46,826 nt of DNA from Roseburia hominis (GTDB lineage Bacteria; Bacillota; Clostridia; Lachnospirales; Lachnospiraceae): positions 1 to 46,826 of the forward strand of contig JAETOE010000030.1 in assembly GCA_021771815.1 (NCBI GenBank). Reading direction: 5' to 3'. Below, piece after piece: positions 23,301-31,901 of this stretch. The notes beneath the pieces are model-generated. The model did not search any database and was not told where the DNA came from. It saw nothing but the letters and a program-made list of their open reading frames with translations. Positions within the stretch are counted from its first letter, which is position 1. Every line of letters begins with the position of its first letter. The position numbers and the translations under genes are program-made.

Positions 23301-24271
23301 TTCTGAATGTCATCCGCGAGGGATCTCGTCACCTCTGTGCCCGCCTCAGCGATAATCTCACCGGTGGAAACATCGACAACATCCTCCGCAAGAACATGTC
23401 CGTTGATACGGTTGCGAAGCGCCAGCTTCTTATTGAACTTGTAGCGTCCAACCTTCGCAAGATCGTATCTTCTCGGGTCAAAAAACATCGCAGTAATAAG
23501 GCTCTCCGCGCTCTCAACGGTAAGCGGCTCGCCTGGTCTGATTTTCTTATATAATTCGAGAAGTCCTTCTTCATAATTCGTCGCAACATCCTTGCCGAAG
23601 CTCGCAAGAATCTTCGGCTCCTCGCCGAACATGTCAATGATTTCCTGATTGCTTCCGATACCGAGCGCACGGATCAACACCGTAATCGGCACCTTTCTTG
23701 TTCTGTCTACACGAACATAAAATACGTCATTGGAGTCTGTCTCATACTCTAACCACGCGCCACGGTTAGGAATGACAGTACAGGAATACAGCTTCTTACC
23801 CACCTTGTCATGGGCAATTCCGTAATAAATACCCGGAGAACGAACCAACTGGCTGACGATTACTCGCTCTGCACCGTTGATTACGAACGTACCAGTCTCT
23901 GTCATCAAAGGAAGGTCACCCATGAAAATCTCATGCTCGTTGATTTCATCTGTCTCTTTGTTGTGAAGTCTGACCTTAACCTTCAAAGGCGCCGCATAAG
24001 TCGCATCTCTTTCCTTACACTCCGGAATCGTGTACTTCACATCATCCTCACACAATGTGAAATCAACAAATTCCAGGCTCAGATGACCGCTGTAGTCAGC
24101 AATTGGAGAGATATCATCGAAAACTTCTTTTAAGCCTTCGCTTAAAAACCACTGGTAGGAGTCTTTCTGGACTTCTATCAGATTCGGCATTTCCAATACC
24201 TCTTTCTGTCTCGAGTAACTCATACGTATGCCTTTTCCAGCTTTCACCGGACGTATTCTGTTTTTCTCCAT
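20399..24271 (-). CDS. rpoB: RNA polymerase beta subunit
   Basis: The beta subunit of RNA polymerase, 1290 residues. The rifampicin pocket near residues 487-530 reads [20 protein letters not shown] followed by [11 protein letters not shown], with the usual Asp, His and Ser residues that are changed in resistant mutants, so it looks rifampicin-sensitive. The C-terminus carries a long acidic tail ([20 protein letters not shown]). The ATG at 24271 follows GAGAGGTG with 8 bases of spacing. It has its own promoter because the gene next upstream is a flagellin-like gene, not rplL. Confidence 0.98.
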   Translation of the reverse strand: MEKNRIRPVKAGKGIRMSYSRQKEVLEMPNLIEVQKDSYQWFLSEGLKEVFDDISPIADYSGHLSLEFVDFTLCEDDVKYTIPECKERDATYAAPLKVKVRLHNKETDEINEHEIFMGDLPLMTETGTFVINGAERVIVSQLVRSPGIYYGIAHDKVGKKLYSCTVIPNRGAWLEYETDSNDVFYVRVDRTRKVPITVLIRALGIGSNQEIIDMFGEEPKILASFGKDVATNYEEGLLELYKKIRPGEPLTVESAESLITAMFFDPRRYDLAKVGRYKFNKKLALRNRINGHVLAEDVVDVSTGEIIAEAGTEVTRSLADDIQNAAVPYVWIQGETRNIKVLSSMMVDLRHYVDCNPKELGVTELVYYPILKQLMDENPNVEDLKEAIRKNIHDLIPKHITKDDIFASINYNMHLEYAIGHDDDIDHLGNRRIRAVGELLQNQYRIGLSRLERVVRERMTTLDLEGISPQSLINIKPVTAAVKEFFGSSQLSQFMDQNNPLSELTHKRRLSALGPGGLSRDRAGFEVRDVHYSHYGRMCPIETPEGPNIGLINSLASYARINEYGFIEAPYRKIDKSDPKNPRVTDEVVYMTADEEDNYHVAQANEALDEDGHFVRNSVSGRYLDETQEYEKTMFDYMDVSPKMVFSVATASIPFLQNDDANRALMGSNMQRQAVPLLTTEAPVIGTGMETKAAVDSGVCVVAKKAGVVESSESNQIVIKSDEGTRDVYKLTKFSRSNQSNCYNQKPIVFKGDRVEVGEVIADGPSTANGELALGKNPLIGFMTWEGYNYEDAVLLSERLVQDDVYTSIHIEEYEAEARDTKLGPEEITRDVPGVGDDALKDLDERGIIRIGAEVRAGDILVGKVTPKGETELTAEERLLRAIFGEKAREVRDTSLKVPHGEYGIIVDAKVFTRENGDELSPGVNQAVRIYIAQKRKISVGDKMAGRHGNKGVVSRVLPVEDMPFLPNGRPLDIVLNPLGVPSRMNIGQVLEIHLSLAAKALGFNIETPVFDGAKEIDIQDTLELANDYVNMEWEDFEAKYKDALNEDVMKYLYDNRAHRAVWKGVPISRDGKVQLRDGRTGEPFDSPVTIGHMHYLKLHHLVDDKIHARSTGPYSLVTQQPLGGKAQFGGQRFGEMEVWALEAYGASYTLQEILTVKSDDVVGRVKTYEAIIKGDNIPEPGIPESFKVLLKELQSLALDVKVLDENREEVELMETSEYGNTDLNSIISGDKDFAFEDSESFAKMGFSQKKFDAENEELVDVEEEEFEEEEDEDDSDFFDDAAEDVLDEE

Positions 24272-24310
24272 TGACGTTTCACCTCTCGTTTTTATTTACA
24301 CTAAGCTGTC

Positions 24311-24344
24311 AAAAAAAACGGCAGCACTTGCTTCAATCCACCGC
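24311..24344 (-). promoter_or_regulatory. Possible attenuator in the rpoB leader
   Basis: In the roughly 150-base leader, the minus strand has a weak GC stem (CGGTGG with CTGCCG, including G-U pairs) directly followed by eight T residues (24311-24318), about 40 bases before the rpoB start. This has the layout of a partial intrinsic terminator that could tune rpoBC expression, but the stem is short. Confidence 0.4.
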
Positions 24345-24432
24345 AACCACAAGATACGGTATAGGTACATTCACCCATGTACTACGCAAAAAGCGCGCAA
24401 TAAGCCCAATGCACCACAATAGTGCAACCTAT

Positions 24433-24462
24433 ATGATAGCACAATAGCAAATACTACGTCAA
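24433..24462 (-). promoter_or_regulatory. Sigma-A promoter of rpoBC
   Basis: TTGACG (24457-24462), an 18-base spacer and TATCAT (24433-24438) on the minus strand, about 160 bases upstream of rpoB. The rest of the 344-base gap 24272-24615 holds the leader and the flagellin-like gene's terminator. Confidence 0.75.
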
Positions 24463-24513
24463 GAAGTTTTTGAAATATTTATTATCTGCACTTTTTCGGT
24501 TTCTATAACGGAA

Positions 24514-24551
24514 AAGGATGGAATCAGAAACAGTCTTCCAATTCCATCCTT
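24514..24551. terminator. Terminator of the flagellin-like gene
   Basis: A perfect 11-base inverted repeat (AAGGATGGAAT with ATTCCATCCTT) with a 16-base loop, followed by TTTTCC on the minus strand. A second perfect 7-base inverted repeat (ATACCGC/GCGGTAT, 24558-24577) lies just before it on the transcript. Confidence 0.8.
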
Positions 24552-24615
24552 TGTATTATACCGCAACCGAGCGGTATATCATTCTGTTGTGTCGAAGCGC
24601 TCCACCCAACCGTTC

Positions 24616-25386
24616 CTATGCGAACAAGCTGCGCATCCGGTTCACTTCTTCGTCCTGACGCTTTCTCTGCATAAACAGCGCGTACTCCTGAAGCGTCTGC
24701 TTCTTCTTCTGCTCGGAAATCGCCTCCGGGAAATCAAGATCTTCCAGCCTGCTCTTCCCCGCCGTAACATTCAGCCTTGTGTTTGTGCTGTAATTATATG
24801 CATACTCCAACGCGTTGCTCTGTGCGCCCATGCCGCTGCGTCCGGCATTCACCTTCGCAAGCGCATCATCAATATCGGAGATATTAAAATCCTTCGTCAC
24901 ATCGAAGTCTGCAATTCCAAGCATCTGAAGTGTCGCATCCGTCGTCTGCACGCTCATACTGTTACCGTTCGCATCCGTCGCCAACTCGAACTTCTGATGT
25001 GTACCGTCCAAAAGCTCCTTCGTATTAAACGTGGTCTGCGAAGCAATATCCGAAATGCCCTCTTTGAGCCGGTCGACCTCGTACTGGATGCTCCTGCGGT
25101 CAGCATCGGTCATCGTCGCCGTGTTGGATGCCTGCACTGCAAGTTCCCGCATCCGCTGTAGATAATCCGCAATACCGGACATTGCCCCATCGGCAACCTT
25201 AAGCATATCCTGCGCCGAACCTATGTTGTTCTCTCCCGCCTTATAGCCTCTGACCTGCGCATCTTCCTTCTGAATAATCGAAAGCTCGGCTGCACCGTCT
25301 GCCGCGCTGTTAATCTTCTTACCGCTCGCAAACCTGCCATAATCTGTATAAGACCTTGAAGACTGAACCGACATCATACCACCCAT
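24616..25386 (-). CDS. Short flagellin-like protein
   Basis: 256 residues with the flagellin N-terminal helix pattern: GRFASGKKINSAADGAAELS, then IIQKEDAQVRGYKAGENNIG, then LQRMRELAVQASN and DRRSIQYEVDRLKEGISDIA, followed by FNTKELLDG. The C-terminal D0/D1 segment is also recognisable (GAQSNALEYAYNYSTNTRLN). The usual first residues (MRINNN-type) are replaced by MGGMMSVQSSRSYTDYGRF, and the last ~35 residues (KKKQTLQEYALFMQRKRQDE) do not resemble the canonical flagellin end. It may be a minor filament or junction protein instead of the main flagellin. The start at 25386 follows AAAGGAGG with a 7-base spacer. Confidence 0.8.
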   Translation of the reverse strand: MGGMMSVQSSRSYTDYGRFASGKKINSAADGAAELSIIQKEDAQVRGYKAGENNIGSAQDMLKVADGAMSGIADYLQRMRELAVQASNTATMTDADRRSIQYEVDRLKEGISDIASQTTFNTKELLDGTHQKFELATDANGNSMSVQTTDATLQMLGIADFDVTKDFNISDIDDALAKVNAGRSGMGAQSNALEYAYNYSTNTRLNVTAGKSRLEDLDFPEAISEQKKKQTLQEYALFMQRKRQDEEVNRMRSLFA

Positions 25387-25445
25387 TGGACTGCCTCCTT
25401 TCCAAAAATCACTCTATCCGAAACACAATACACCGTTTAACGATA

Positions 25446-25473
25446 CTTATAGCTTAACTTTATCTTAACTCAA
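25446..25473 (-). promoter_or_regulatory. Promoter of the flagellin-like gene
   Basis: TTGAGT (25468-25473), 16 bases, TATAAG (25446-25451) on the minus strand fits sigma-A. The same stretch also holds TAAAG, 13 bases, ATCGTTAA, a poor sigma-28 match. The IS630 element ends only about 25 bases upstream of the -35 box, so upstream control sites may have been displaced. Confidence 0.5.
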
Positions 25474-25497
25474 AATGATGGCTTTAGCAAGATACTA

Positions 25498-26783
25498 GTA
25501 TAACACTTTTTAATTAACTACACTTTTTGAAAATGTTTCAGTAACCACAGTTTCAGATGCATCAATGTCACCCAAATTCCACGTCCAATGGTAAACCACT
25601 GGAGTTTCATTGATTTCATCAAAATATTTGTAGATACGTGTTACTAATTCGTCCTTTGTTTTAACCCGTATGTTTTTCAGCATCTGTTTTGCCATTTTAC
25701 TGAAAAAACCTTCTACAAGGTTGAGCCATGATGCATGCTTTGGCGTGAACACAAACTCGAATCTGTCAGGTACGGTTGATATATATTCCTGTACATCTGC
25801 AGATGAATGCACCTTTAAATTATCGAGGATAAGGCGAATCTTATCTTCCTTGGGATATTTGACATTTAAATTCTCAAGAAAAGCGATATAATCTCTGCTG
25901 TTATGGGTATCACTTACCAGTGGAATCGCTTCACCTGTTTGGAGGTCTATTCCCGCAAGCAGCGATACTGTACCAAGCCGCTTATACTCATAATCACGCT
26001 TTATGGTGCCCTGTCCCTCATTAGGCAGGAGATCCTCTCCGGTTGTTGCAATGGCCTGAATCCCGGGTTTTTCATCATAGGAAAGGACATGTGTTGCCTG
26101 ACCCTCAAATGGGATTAGATTACCTTCCTCATCAAACTGAAGCGAGACCTGCTTGTACACGAGAAGGACATTATGCATTTTGCTGTCGAAGTCCGGGTCA
26201 CGCCGCTCGCAGTAATACTGAACACGGAATGGCTTGATATTACTTTTTGAAAGAATGTTAAACACACTGCTTTCCGAAATCGTTGTAAGACGTTGGTAAC
26301 CTGCGGCCGCAGCATGTTGACGGATATGTCTGGTCAACGCGGAATTCGTCCATGTTTCAGCTGCATATCCAAGGTCTTTTGGTTTTTGGCAGGCAATACC
26401 TATCAACCAGGTTTTGGCCTCCCCGGAGATTTCCTCTTTAGGGCCTCTGCCCTCAGAAACACTTAAGATATCATCCAGTGTTTCGTTGGCAGAACGGTTG
26501 CGATACTTTTTGGTCCAAAGGAGAACTGTTCTCTTGTTTATACCAAGTTCATCTGCAATGGAATCGTTTGAACGACCATCTGCTTTAAAAAGCAATATCT
26601 TTGCGCGCTGTACAATGATTGCAGGAGTCATGCCGGATTTTACGAGTTTTTCGAGTTTTTCCTTGTGTTCGGTTGTAAGCAACAAGGGTTTTGGTGTATT
26701 CATGGTTATTCTCCTTCCAATAGTACTAATTGGGGCATAACACAAAACAGCTATAAAGTGTAGCTAAATAATAAACGATGTAC
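25498..26783 (-). mobile_element. IS630-family element, copy A (1286 bases)
   Basis: The ends are inferred from TA target duplications (25496-25497 and 26784-26785) and imperfect terminal inverted repeats of about 30 bases: GTATAACACTTTTTAATTAA at the left and GTACATCGTTTATTATTTAG (complement) at the right, both followed by CTACACTTT. Removing the element restores the sequence gatacTAgatatagg, a CTAG-type target. Its length agrees within one base with the second IS630 element at 44032. It sits between the HD-GYP gene and the flagellin-like gene. Confidence 0.85.
25510..26703 (-). CDS. IS630-family transposase, copy A
   Basis: A DDE transposase of 397 residues. N-terminal helix-turn-helix (RSNDSIADELGINKRTVLLW), then the catalytic triad: Asp in LSYDEKPGIQ (about residue 209), Asp in RLILDNLKVHSS (about 292) and Glu in SWLNLVEGFFSKM (about 329). 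The ATG at 26703 follows AAGGAG with 7 bases of spacing; the frame stays open upstream to 26745 without a better site. The reading frame is intact, so the element may still be active. Confidence 0.95.
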   Translation of the reverse strand: MNTPKPLLLTTEHKEKLEKLVKSGMTPAIIVQRAKILLFKADGRSNDSIADELGINKRTVLLWTKKYRNRSANETLDDILSVSEGRGPKEEISGEAKTWLIGIACQKPKDLGYAAETWTNSALTRHIRQHAAAAGYQRLTTISESSVFNILSKSNIKPFRVQYYCERRDPDFDSKMHNVLLVYKQVSLQFDEEGNLIPFEGQATHVLSYDEKPGIQAIATTGEDLLPNEGQGTIKRDYEYKRLGTVSLLAGIDLQTGEAIPLVSDTHNSRDYIAFLENLNVKYPKEDKIRLILDNLKVHSSADVQEYISTVPDRFEFVFTPKHASWLNLVEGFFSKMAKQMLKNIRVKTKDELVTRIYKYFDEINETPVVYHWTWNLGDIDASETVVTETFSKSVVN

Positions 26784-26805
26784 TAGATATAGGATTTCTT
26801 CTCCG

Positions 26806-27897
26806 TCAATCCTCCAGCACTGCTTTTATATGAACACGCTTCTGTTTTTCAAGATCAACAAATCCGCCTTCCACCTGCACCAGCGGACTCGAAAGCCTAT
26901 ACTTATTGATCATAACGACCTTCCCCTCTCTCCCGTCATCCAGAAGCACGCTTCTTTGTATCATCGTCTCCGCAATACGATTCAAAAACGTAATCAGGAA
27001 ATTGGAATCCAGCCTGTTATACCCCTGCTCTTCCATAATCTTAATCGCGTCAAACGTAGACATGCCTGCCGTACCTCCATCCGGCATCATTAAGGCCTCA
27101 TAGGTATCGGCAATCGCAATGATCCGGGATATCTTATTAATGTTGTCACCCATTACATGCAGCGGGAAACCACTCCCGTTCGCGCGCTCATGGTGCGTCA
27201 GCACCGCCTGCTTGATGCGCTGATCGACATTCTGCTTCTTTAGGATATTGTATCCGCAGACCACATGCTTCTCGTATTTATCCGTCTCAAATTCTTTGCG
27301 GAACTCCGTCTCCTCCTGTCCGTTTTTCCACAGTTCGAGAAAGCCGATATCATGTAGAAGCCCCGCCGCAGACGCCATCTCAATTTCATCTTGTTCGCAG
27401 CCGCTCCATCTTGCAAGGAGTTGGGCGAACAGCGCAACATTAATTGAATGTGCATAAAGCCCCGTCTGCTGATTCTTCATGCAGAAAAGCATATCGGTCA
27501 GGTATGTCTCATCATTCGATTTTTCAAGCAGACCATTTAGAAGTCCCAAAAGTTCCGGCACATTCACATCATCGCTACGGTATACGATTTCCTTCAAATG
27601 CTCGGAAAGAGACTGCTCCGCAACAAGAAATTTCTTTTCAAATTCCGCGCGGCGCACTTCTCTGTCCGCCGTCTCTGTCGGCGTTCCCGATTCCCGCCGG
27701 GATTCCGGCGTATCTCTCTTCACCGGCCCATATTCCACCATCACATCATCAATAAAATGTCTGACAAGCAGCGTCATTACCTCTTTCGTTACGACGGTTC
27801 CTTCCGTCACAAGAACCGCGCCTGTCTTGGCAAATACATCCTCCTTGACAACCATTCCTTCACGCATCCGGTTTACCGATACTCTTAAACAGGGCAT
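26806..27897 (-). CDS. HD-GYP domain cyclic-di-GMP phosphodiesterase
   Basis: 363 residues from the ATG at 27897 (MPCLRVSVNRMREGMVVKED). Residues ~1-60 form the small N-terminal domain often seen in this family. The HD-GYP domain carries AHSINVALFAQLLARWSG, GLLHDIGF (about residue 184), THHERANGSGFP (about 240; GFP in place of the name-giving GYP) and ADTYEALM. Proteins of this family hydrolyse c-di-GMP and favour motility over attachment. It is placed beside flagellar and adhesin genes, which fits. A longer frame to 27990 would begin upstream of or at the predicted transcription start and is unlikely. It directly follows the rplL terminator and has its own promoter. Confidence 0.9.
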   Translation of the reverse strand: MPCLRVSVNRMREGMVVKEDVFAKTGAVLVTEGTVVTKEVMTLLVRHFIDDVMVEYGPVKRDTPESRRESGTPTETADREVRRAEFEKKFLVAEQSLSEHLKEIVYRSDDVNVPELLGLLNGLLEKSNDETYLTDMLFCMKNQQTGLYAHSINVALFAQLLARWSGCEQDEIEMASAAGLLHDIGFLELWKNGQEETEFRKEFETDKYEKHVVCGYNILKKQNVDQRIKQAVLTHHERANGSGFPLHVMGDNINKISRIIAIADTYEALMMPDGGTAGMSTFDAIKIMEEQGYNRLDSNFLITFLNRIAETMIQRSVLLDDGREGKVVMINKYRLSSPLVQVEGGFVDLEKQKRVHIKAVLED

Positions 27898-27985
27898 AGC
27901 ACACTTTCTACCTTTCTTCTTATGTTCCCAGTCATATGTACACATTTTCCCATATGACCTTTTTCTTATATGCGATATTAATTCC

Positions 27986-28013
27986 ATCATATACCATCGG
28001 GCGCAGTTTGCAA
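27986..28013 (-). promoter_or_regulatory. Promoter of the HD-GYP gene
   Basis: TTGCAA (28008-28013), 16 bases, TATGAT (27986-27991) on the minus strand. The start point would fall near 27980, giving an ~80-base leader and supporting the shorter HD-GYP start. Confidence 0.55.
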
Positions 28014-28036
28014 AGCAGAAAATAAATATATTAAAA

Positions 28037-28078
28037 AAGGAAACCGCGGCAAGGATTTCCCCGCCGCGATTCCCTTTA
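28037..28078 (-). terminator. Terminator of rplJ-rplL
   Basis: A strong 15-base stem (28064-28078 with 28037-28051, two mismatches, core GCGGC/GCCGC) is followed by TTTTTT on the minus strand. It separates rplL from the downstream genes, so rpoBC is not simply read through from rplJL here. Confidence 0.9.
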
Positions 28079-28107
28079 TGTCATCGCTCTGCTCGCAACT
28101 TACAAAA

Positions 28108-28485
28108 TTATTTTAATGTAACCTTTGCGCCCTCAGCCTCAAGCTTAGCCTTGATATCCTCAGCAGTAGCTTTATCAGCAGCCTCCTTTACTACCTTCGG
28201 AGCGCCGTCAACTACGTCCTTAGCTTCCTTTAAGCCTAAACCAGTTGCCTCACGAACAACCTTGATAACCTTAACCTTGTTCGGACCAACCTCTGTCAAC
28301 TCTACGTCGAACTCAGTCTTCTCCTCTGCTGCTGCGCCATCGCCTGCGCCTGCTGCTGCAACTACAACGCCTGCTGCTGCAGATACGCCGAACTCTTCTT
28401 CACAAGCTTTAACTAAATCATTTAATTCTAATACGCTTAACTCTTTGATAGCATCAATAAATTCTGCTGTTGTCATCTTTGCCAT
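28108..28485 (-). CDS. rplL: 50S ribosomal protein L7/L12
   Basis: The flexible stalk protein that recruits translation factors. 125 residues: N-terminal dimerisation helix ([20 protein letters not shown]), Ala/Gly-rich hinge ([20 protein letters not shown]) and the C-terminal domain ([20 protein letters not shown]) are all present. It lies 84 bases behind rplJ and ends before a strong terminator. Confidence 0.98.
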   Translation of the reverse strand: MAKMTTAEFIDAIKELSVLELNDLVKACEEEFGVSAAAGVVVAAAGAGDGAAAEEKTEFDVELTEVGPNKVKVIKVVREATGLGLKEAKDVVDGAPKVVKEAADKATAEDIKAKLEAEGAKVTLK

Positions 28486-28569
28486 GATTATTTTCCTCCA
28501 TTTAATAATTGATAAATATGACCGATTCCCCGGCCTGTGTTCCCGGTATGTCTCCCATATATCATGAGA

Positions 28570-29130
28570 TTACTCTGCCGGAGTCTCTGCTGCCTCTTCT
28601 GCCGGAGTTTCCTCTGCCGGAGCAGCTTCTACTGCTGCGTCAGCCGCTCCACCCTGCTCTGCAATCTGATTAAGAACACGAGCAAGATTGGTAATCGGAG
28701 ACTGTAAGCTTCCAAGCAACTTGGAAAGAAGCTCTTCTCTTGAAGGTATAGAAGCGATTGTCTTCATGCCTGCCTCGTCATAGAAGTTACCTTCAACTAC
28801 GCCCGCTTTAATCTCAAGAGCCGGGGCCGTCTTAGCGAACTTCGCCAGAACTCTCGCCGGAGCCGTTGCATCTGTTGTAGAGATTGCAAATGCGTTCGGT
28901 CCTTCAAGGACATCCTTTAAGCTCTCGAACTGAGTTCCCTCTACGGCACGGCTTACTAACGTGTTCTTATATACTTTATAAGTAACACCAGCTTCTCTTA
29001 ACGCTTTACGTAACTGAGTGTCCTCTGCAACGGTAAGTCCGCGATAATCAACCACTACGACAGACTGTGCGTCTTTGATGTTTTCAGAAATTTCCTGTAC
29101 GATAGGCTGTTTTAATTCTACCTTTGCCAC
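28570..29130 (-). CDS. rplJ: 50S ribosomal protein L10, GTG start
   Basis: The base of the L7/L12 stalk. 186 residues starting MAKVELKQPIVQEISENIK; the GTG at 29130 follows AAAGGAGGTG. The C-terminal L12-binding helix is followed by an Ala/Glu/Pro-rich tail (AAVEAAPAEETPAEEAAETP) longer than in E. coli. Translation is expected to be controlled by the L10 leader RNA just upstream. Confidence 0.97.
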   Translation of the reverse strand: MAKVELKQPIVQEISENIKDAQSVVVVDYRGLTVAEDTQLRKALREAGVTYKVYKNTLVSRAVEGTQFESLKDVLEGPNAFAISTTDATAPARVLAKFAKTAPALEIKAGVVEGNFYDEAGMKTIASIPSREELLSKLLGSLQSPITNLARVLNQIAEQGGAADAAVEAAPAEETPAEEAAETPAE

Positions 29131-29182
29131 GAATCGTGCACCTCCTTTTTAGATTTTCACGCATATAATCCGAAAGGATTTA

Positions 29183-29322
29183 CAAAACCCCTCTCTGCCG
29201 AAACAGAGAGGGGTGCAAAATGTCTTCAATGATCACTCATCAAACTTTCCCTCGGCAGGTCTTTATCGGTTACGCCATACGGCACCTGCTGTCTTCGGCT
29301 ATATATTGCGTTTGTTACAACG
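29183..29322 (-). ncRNA. Ribosomal L10 leader
   Basis: The transcript upstream of rplJ shows the conserved L10-leader segments GACAGCAGGTGCCG and GACCTGCCGAGG, then a perfect 10-pair hairpin CCCCTCTCTG/CAGAGAGGGG (29188-29213) with TTTT after it. The L10-(L12)4 complex binds this leader and represses its own synthesis. A second small hairpin (AATCC/GGATT, 29167-29180) lies between the leader and the binding site. Confidence 0.85.
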
Positions 29323-29328
29323 CTAAGC

Positions 29329-29357
29329 ATTATAACATTGTATATTGCGGCTGTCAA
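29329..29357 (-). promoter_or_regulatory. Sigma-A promoter of rplJ-rplL
   Basis: A perfect consensus TTGACA (29352-29357), 17-base spacer, TATAAT (29329-29334), about 40 bases after the rplA stop. Confidence 0.92.
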
Positions 29358-29396
29358 CACCTTTTGCCAACAACTTATGATCCGGAACCGTTCTTA

Positions 29397-30092
29397 CTAG
29401 TTCACGATCTTTGTGACGTTCAACTTAACGCCAGGTCCCATCGTAGACGCAAGAGTTGCGCTCTTAATGTACTGACCTTTTAAGCTGGATGGCTTAGCCT
29501 TATTGACAGCACCCATAAGGGTCTGGAAGTTGTCGCTCAACTGCTCTTCTGTGAAAGAAGCTTTTCCTACTGGCACGTGGATAATGTTGGTTTTGTCCAA
29601 TCTGTACTCAATCTTACCTGCTTTGATGTCGTTTACAGCCTTGGTAACATCCATGGTAACAGTTCCAGCCTTCGGGTTCGGCATTAAGCCCTTCGGTCCA
29701 AGTACACGACCGAGACGTCCGACAACGCCCATCATGTCAGGCGTAGCAACGACAACATCAAAGTCTAACCATCCCTCGTTCTGAATCTTCGGGATCAGTT
29801 CCTCGCCGCCAACATAGTCAGCGCCTGCCGCCTGTGCCTCATCTAACTTAACGCCCTTTGCGAATACTAAAACTTTTACAGTCTTACCAGTTCCGTGCGG
29901 CAGTACAACTGCGCCACGAATCTGCTGCTCTGCATGACGTCCATCACAACCGGTTCTGATATGAAGCTCGATTGTCTCATCAAATTTCGCTGTCGCATTC
30001 TTCTTAACTATGCCGATCGCCTCAGCTACGTCGTACTGAGCAGCTCTGTCAAAAGATTTTGCAGCGTCCTGATATTTCTTTCCTCTTTTCAT
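29397..30092 (-). CDS. rplA: 50S ribosomal protein L1
   Basis: L1 stalk protein, 231 residues. The ATG at 30092 ([20 protein letters not shown]) follows AGGAGG with a 9-base spacer; the frame is open further upstream but lacks a binding site. Typical motifs [20 protein letters not shown] and [19 protein letters not shown] are present. Cotranscribed with rplK, from which it is separated by a gap containing hairpins. Confidence 0.97.
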   Translation of the reverse strand: MKRGKKYQDAAKSFDRAAQYDVAEAIGIVKKNATAKFDETIELHIRTGCDGRHAEQQIRGAVVLPHGTGKTVKVLVFAKGVKLDEAQAAGADYVGGEELIPKIQNEGWLDFDVVVATPDMMGVVGRLGRVLGPKGLMPNPKAGTVTMDVTKAVNDIKAGKIEYRLDKTNIIHVPVGKASFTEEQLSDNFQTLMGAVNKAKPSSLKGQYIKSATLASTMGPGVKLNVTKIVN

Positions 30093-30161
30093 TGAAATAA
30101 ACCTCCTGGTGGTAATATCGGGAGAGGACCCTCCCACTAATTTCCTAATTTCGATACATGG

Positions 30162-30210
30162 GAAGAATGCTGCTTTTGCATTCTTCTAATGAACTGCACT
30201 TGTGCAGTTC
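30162..30210 (-). other. Twin hairpins between rplK and rplA
   Basis: Two perfect 9-pair stems stand side by side just after the rplK stop: GAACTGCAC/GTGCAGTTC (30191-30210, 2-base loop) and GAAGAATGC/GCATTCTTC (30162-30186, 7-base loop). No T tract follows either. They may be a processing or stability element, or the site where L1 regulates its own mRNA. Confidence 0.6.
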
Positions 30211-30213
30211 TAT

Positions 30214-30639
30214 TTATTCTTCCACAGCTACGCCCATACTTCTTGCAGTACCGGCGATCATGCTCATAGCAGCCTCTAAAGATGCTGCATTTAAATCCGG
30301 CATCTTAAGTTCGGCGATCTCCTGAAGCTTTGCTTTGGAGAGCGTTGCAACCTTGGTCTTGTTCGGTACCGCAGAACCGGACTTGATGTTGCATGCCTTC
30401 TTGATCAGTACCGGAGCCGGCGGTGTCTTCGTTACGAAGCTAAAGCTTCTGTCCGCATATACTGTGATCACAACAGGGATGATTAAATCGCCCTGATCAG
30501 CGGTTCTGGCGTTGAACTGCTTTGTGAACTCAACAATGTTCACGCCGTGCTGTCCAAGTGCAGGTCCGACTGGAGGAGCTGGTGTAGCCTTGCCGGCCGG
30601 AATCTGCAATTTGATATATCCTTCTACTTTCTTTGCCAT
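30214..30639 (-). CDS. rplK: 50S ribosomal protein L11
   Basis: L11 forms the GTPase-associated centre with 23S rRNA. 141 residues, the normal length, starting [20 protein letters not shown] with [20 protein letters not shown]. It lies 42 bases downstream of nusG in the rpmG-secE-nusG-rplK-rplA operon. Confidence 0.98.
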   Translation of the reverse strand: MAKKVEGYIKLQIPAGKATPAPPVGPALGQHGVNIVEFTKQFNARTADQGDLIIPVVITVYADRSFSFVTKTPPAPVLIKKACNIKSGSAVPNKTKVATLSKAKLQEIAELKMPDLNAASLEAAMSMIAGTARSMGVAVEE

Positions 30640-30681
30640 TGGAATTGCCTCCTTAAATCATTTTGCTTAATCTTAAGCTGC

Positions 30682-31200
30682 TTATTTACTAAGCTTTACA
30701 TCTGCGAAACTTATTTCTACCGGCGTTTCGCGGCCGAAAAGTTCGACATTGATGGTAACGCTCTGCTTTCCGTGATTCATCGTCTGAATAACTCCGACAG
30801 TATCCTTCCAGACGCCGCCTGTCACAACAACGGTGTCTCCCTCAGCAAAATCGACCTCAATGCTCTCTGTCTTGATTCCTAACGGTCTCATTTCCATATC
30901 GGTAAGTGGTACCGGCTTCGATCCCGGACCAACAAATCCGGTAACACCACGGGTATTTCTGACAACGTACCATGTGTCATCATTCATAACCATATTGATA
31001 AGCACGTATCCCGGAAACATCTTCTTTGATACGGATTTCTTCGCGCCATTTTTCATTTCGACAACTTCCTGCATCGGTACGCGGACCTCTAAAATCTGAT
31101 CCTCTAAGTGCCGGTTCTCGATTGTCTTGTCAATGTTCGCTTTTACCTTATTCTCATATCCTGAGTAGGTATGAACTACATACCAGTGTGCCTCTGCCAT
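30682..31200 (-). CDS. nusG: Transcription antitermination/elongation factor NusG
   Basis: 172 residues with the N-terminal NGN domain (WYVVHTYSGYENKVKANID; FPGYVLINMVMND) and the C-terminal KOW domain (FAEGDTVVVTGGVWKDTVGV). Binds the polymerase clamp and couples transcription to translation. It follows secE by 18 bases. Confidence 0.98.
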   Translation of the reverse strand: MAEAHWYVVHTYSGYENKVKANIDKTIENRHLEDQILEVRVPMQEVVEMKNGAKKSVSKKMFPGYVLINMVMNDDTWYVVRNTRGVTGFVGPGSKPVPLTDMEMRPLGIKTESIEVDFAEGDTVVVTGGVWKDTVGVIQTMNHGKQSVTINVELFGRETPVEISFADVKLSK

Positions 31201-31218
31201 AAATCACCTATGCCTCCA

Positions 31219-31428
31219 TTAAAAACTTAAACCAATAAGGAAATCAACGCCATACTGGATTGCGAAGTCCAGAAGCGCGATCACAAGACCCATTACTACG
31301 GAAACCGCGATCACGGCTGTCGTCTGTCTTGCAAGTGATTTTTTATCCGGCCAAATGATTTTCTTAAATTCAGCCGAAAGGCCGGTAAAAAAGCTCTGCT
31401 TTGGAGCTTTGTTCTCGGTTTCTCCCAT
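31219..31428 (-). CDS. secE: Preprotein translocase subunit SecE
   Basis: 69 residues with one membrane segment (TTAVIAVSVVMGLVIALLDF) after the conserved amphipathic helix (FFTGLSAEFKKIIWPDKKSL). This is the short single-helix form usual in Firmicutes. The ATG follows AAAGGAG. Confidence 0.96.
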   Translation of the reverse strand: MGETENKAPKQSFFTGLSAEFKKIIWPDKKSLARQTTAVIAVSVVMGLVIALLDFAIQYGVDFLIGLSF

Positions 31429-31452
31429 CTTCTCACTCCTTTGCTCTTACGA

Positions 31453-31602
31453 CTACTTCGTCTCCTTGTGTAATGTATGAGTCTTGCAGAATCTACAATA
31501 CTTCTTGGTTTCCATTCTGTCCGGATGAGCTTTCTTATCCTTCGTCGTGTTGTAGTTACGATTCTTACACTCAGTACATGCCAATGTTATTTTCGTGCGC
31601 AC
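31453..31602 (-). CDS. rpmG: 50S ribosomal protein L33, GTG start
   Basis: 49 residues from the GTG at 31602, which follows GGAGGTG. The four zinc-binding cysteines are present in [12 protein letters not shown] and [11 protein letters not shown], so this is the zinc-bound (C+) form. The frame stays open to an upstream ATG at 31641, but that would add 13 unrelated residues across the binding site. Confidence 0.95.
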   Translation of the reverse strand: MRTKITLACTECKNRNYNTTKDKKAHPDRMETKKYCRFCKTHTLHKETK

Positions 31603-31733
31603 AACTTCCACCTCCATTAAAATTCTTTGTGCTTTTTCCATGCCCTTCGTTCCCTGCGACCGGGCTTAAGTCTTCCCAAAAGAAAAGTCTTAAAAAAAGG
31701 CATAAAAAAAAGACCTACTTCCATCGCTAGTCT

Positions 31734-31762
31734 AATATATCACAATCAATATGAAGCGTCAA
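31734..31762 (-). promoter_or_regulatory. Sigma-A promoter of rpmG-secE-nusG-rplKA
   Basis: TTGACG (31757-31762), 17-base spacer, TATATT (31734-31739) on the minus strand. The leader between it and rpmG contains A/T tracts and a GCCC/GGGC pairing but no structure I recognise. This gap (31603-32101) is shared with the divergent FliD-like gene. Confidence 0.8.
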
Positions 31763-31901
31763 CCACTTTTTATAACTCGTATAACGGATTTATTTTAGCA
31801 CTATATCTTGTATAGCGCAAGGATTTTCAAAGATAAATGACGCTTCTTTCATTTTTTCCTGCATTTCTTCACAATTATGTAAACATTTTCCGTATATAAT
31901 G

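Noticed and set aside
27479-28567. Plus-strand frame of 362 codons running across the HD-GYP gene, the terminator and rplL
   Set aside because: Spans two real genes, a promoter and a terminator on the other strand; no start signal.
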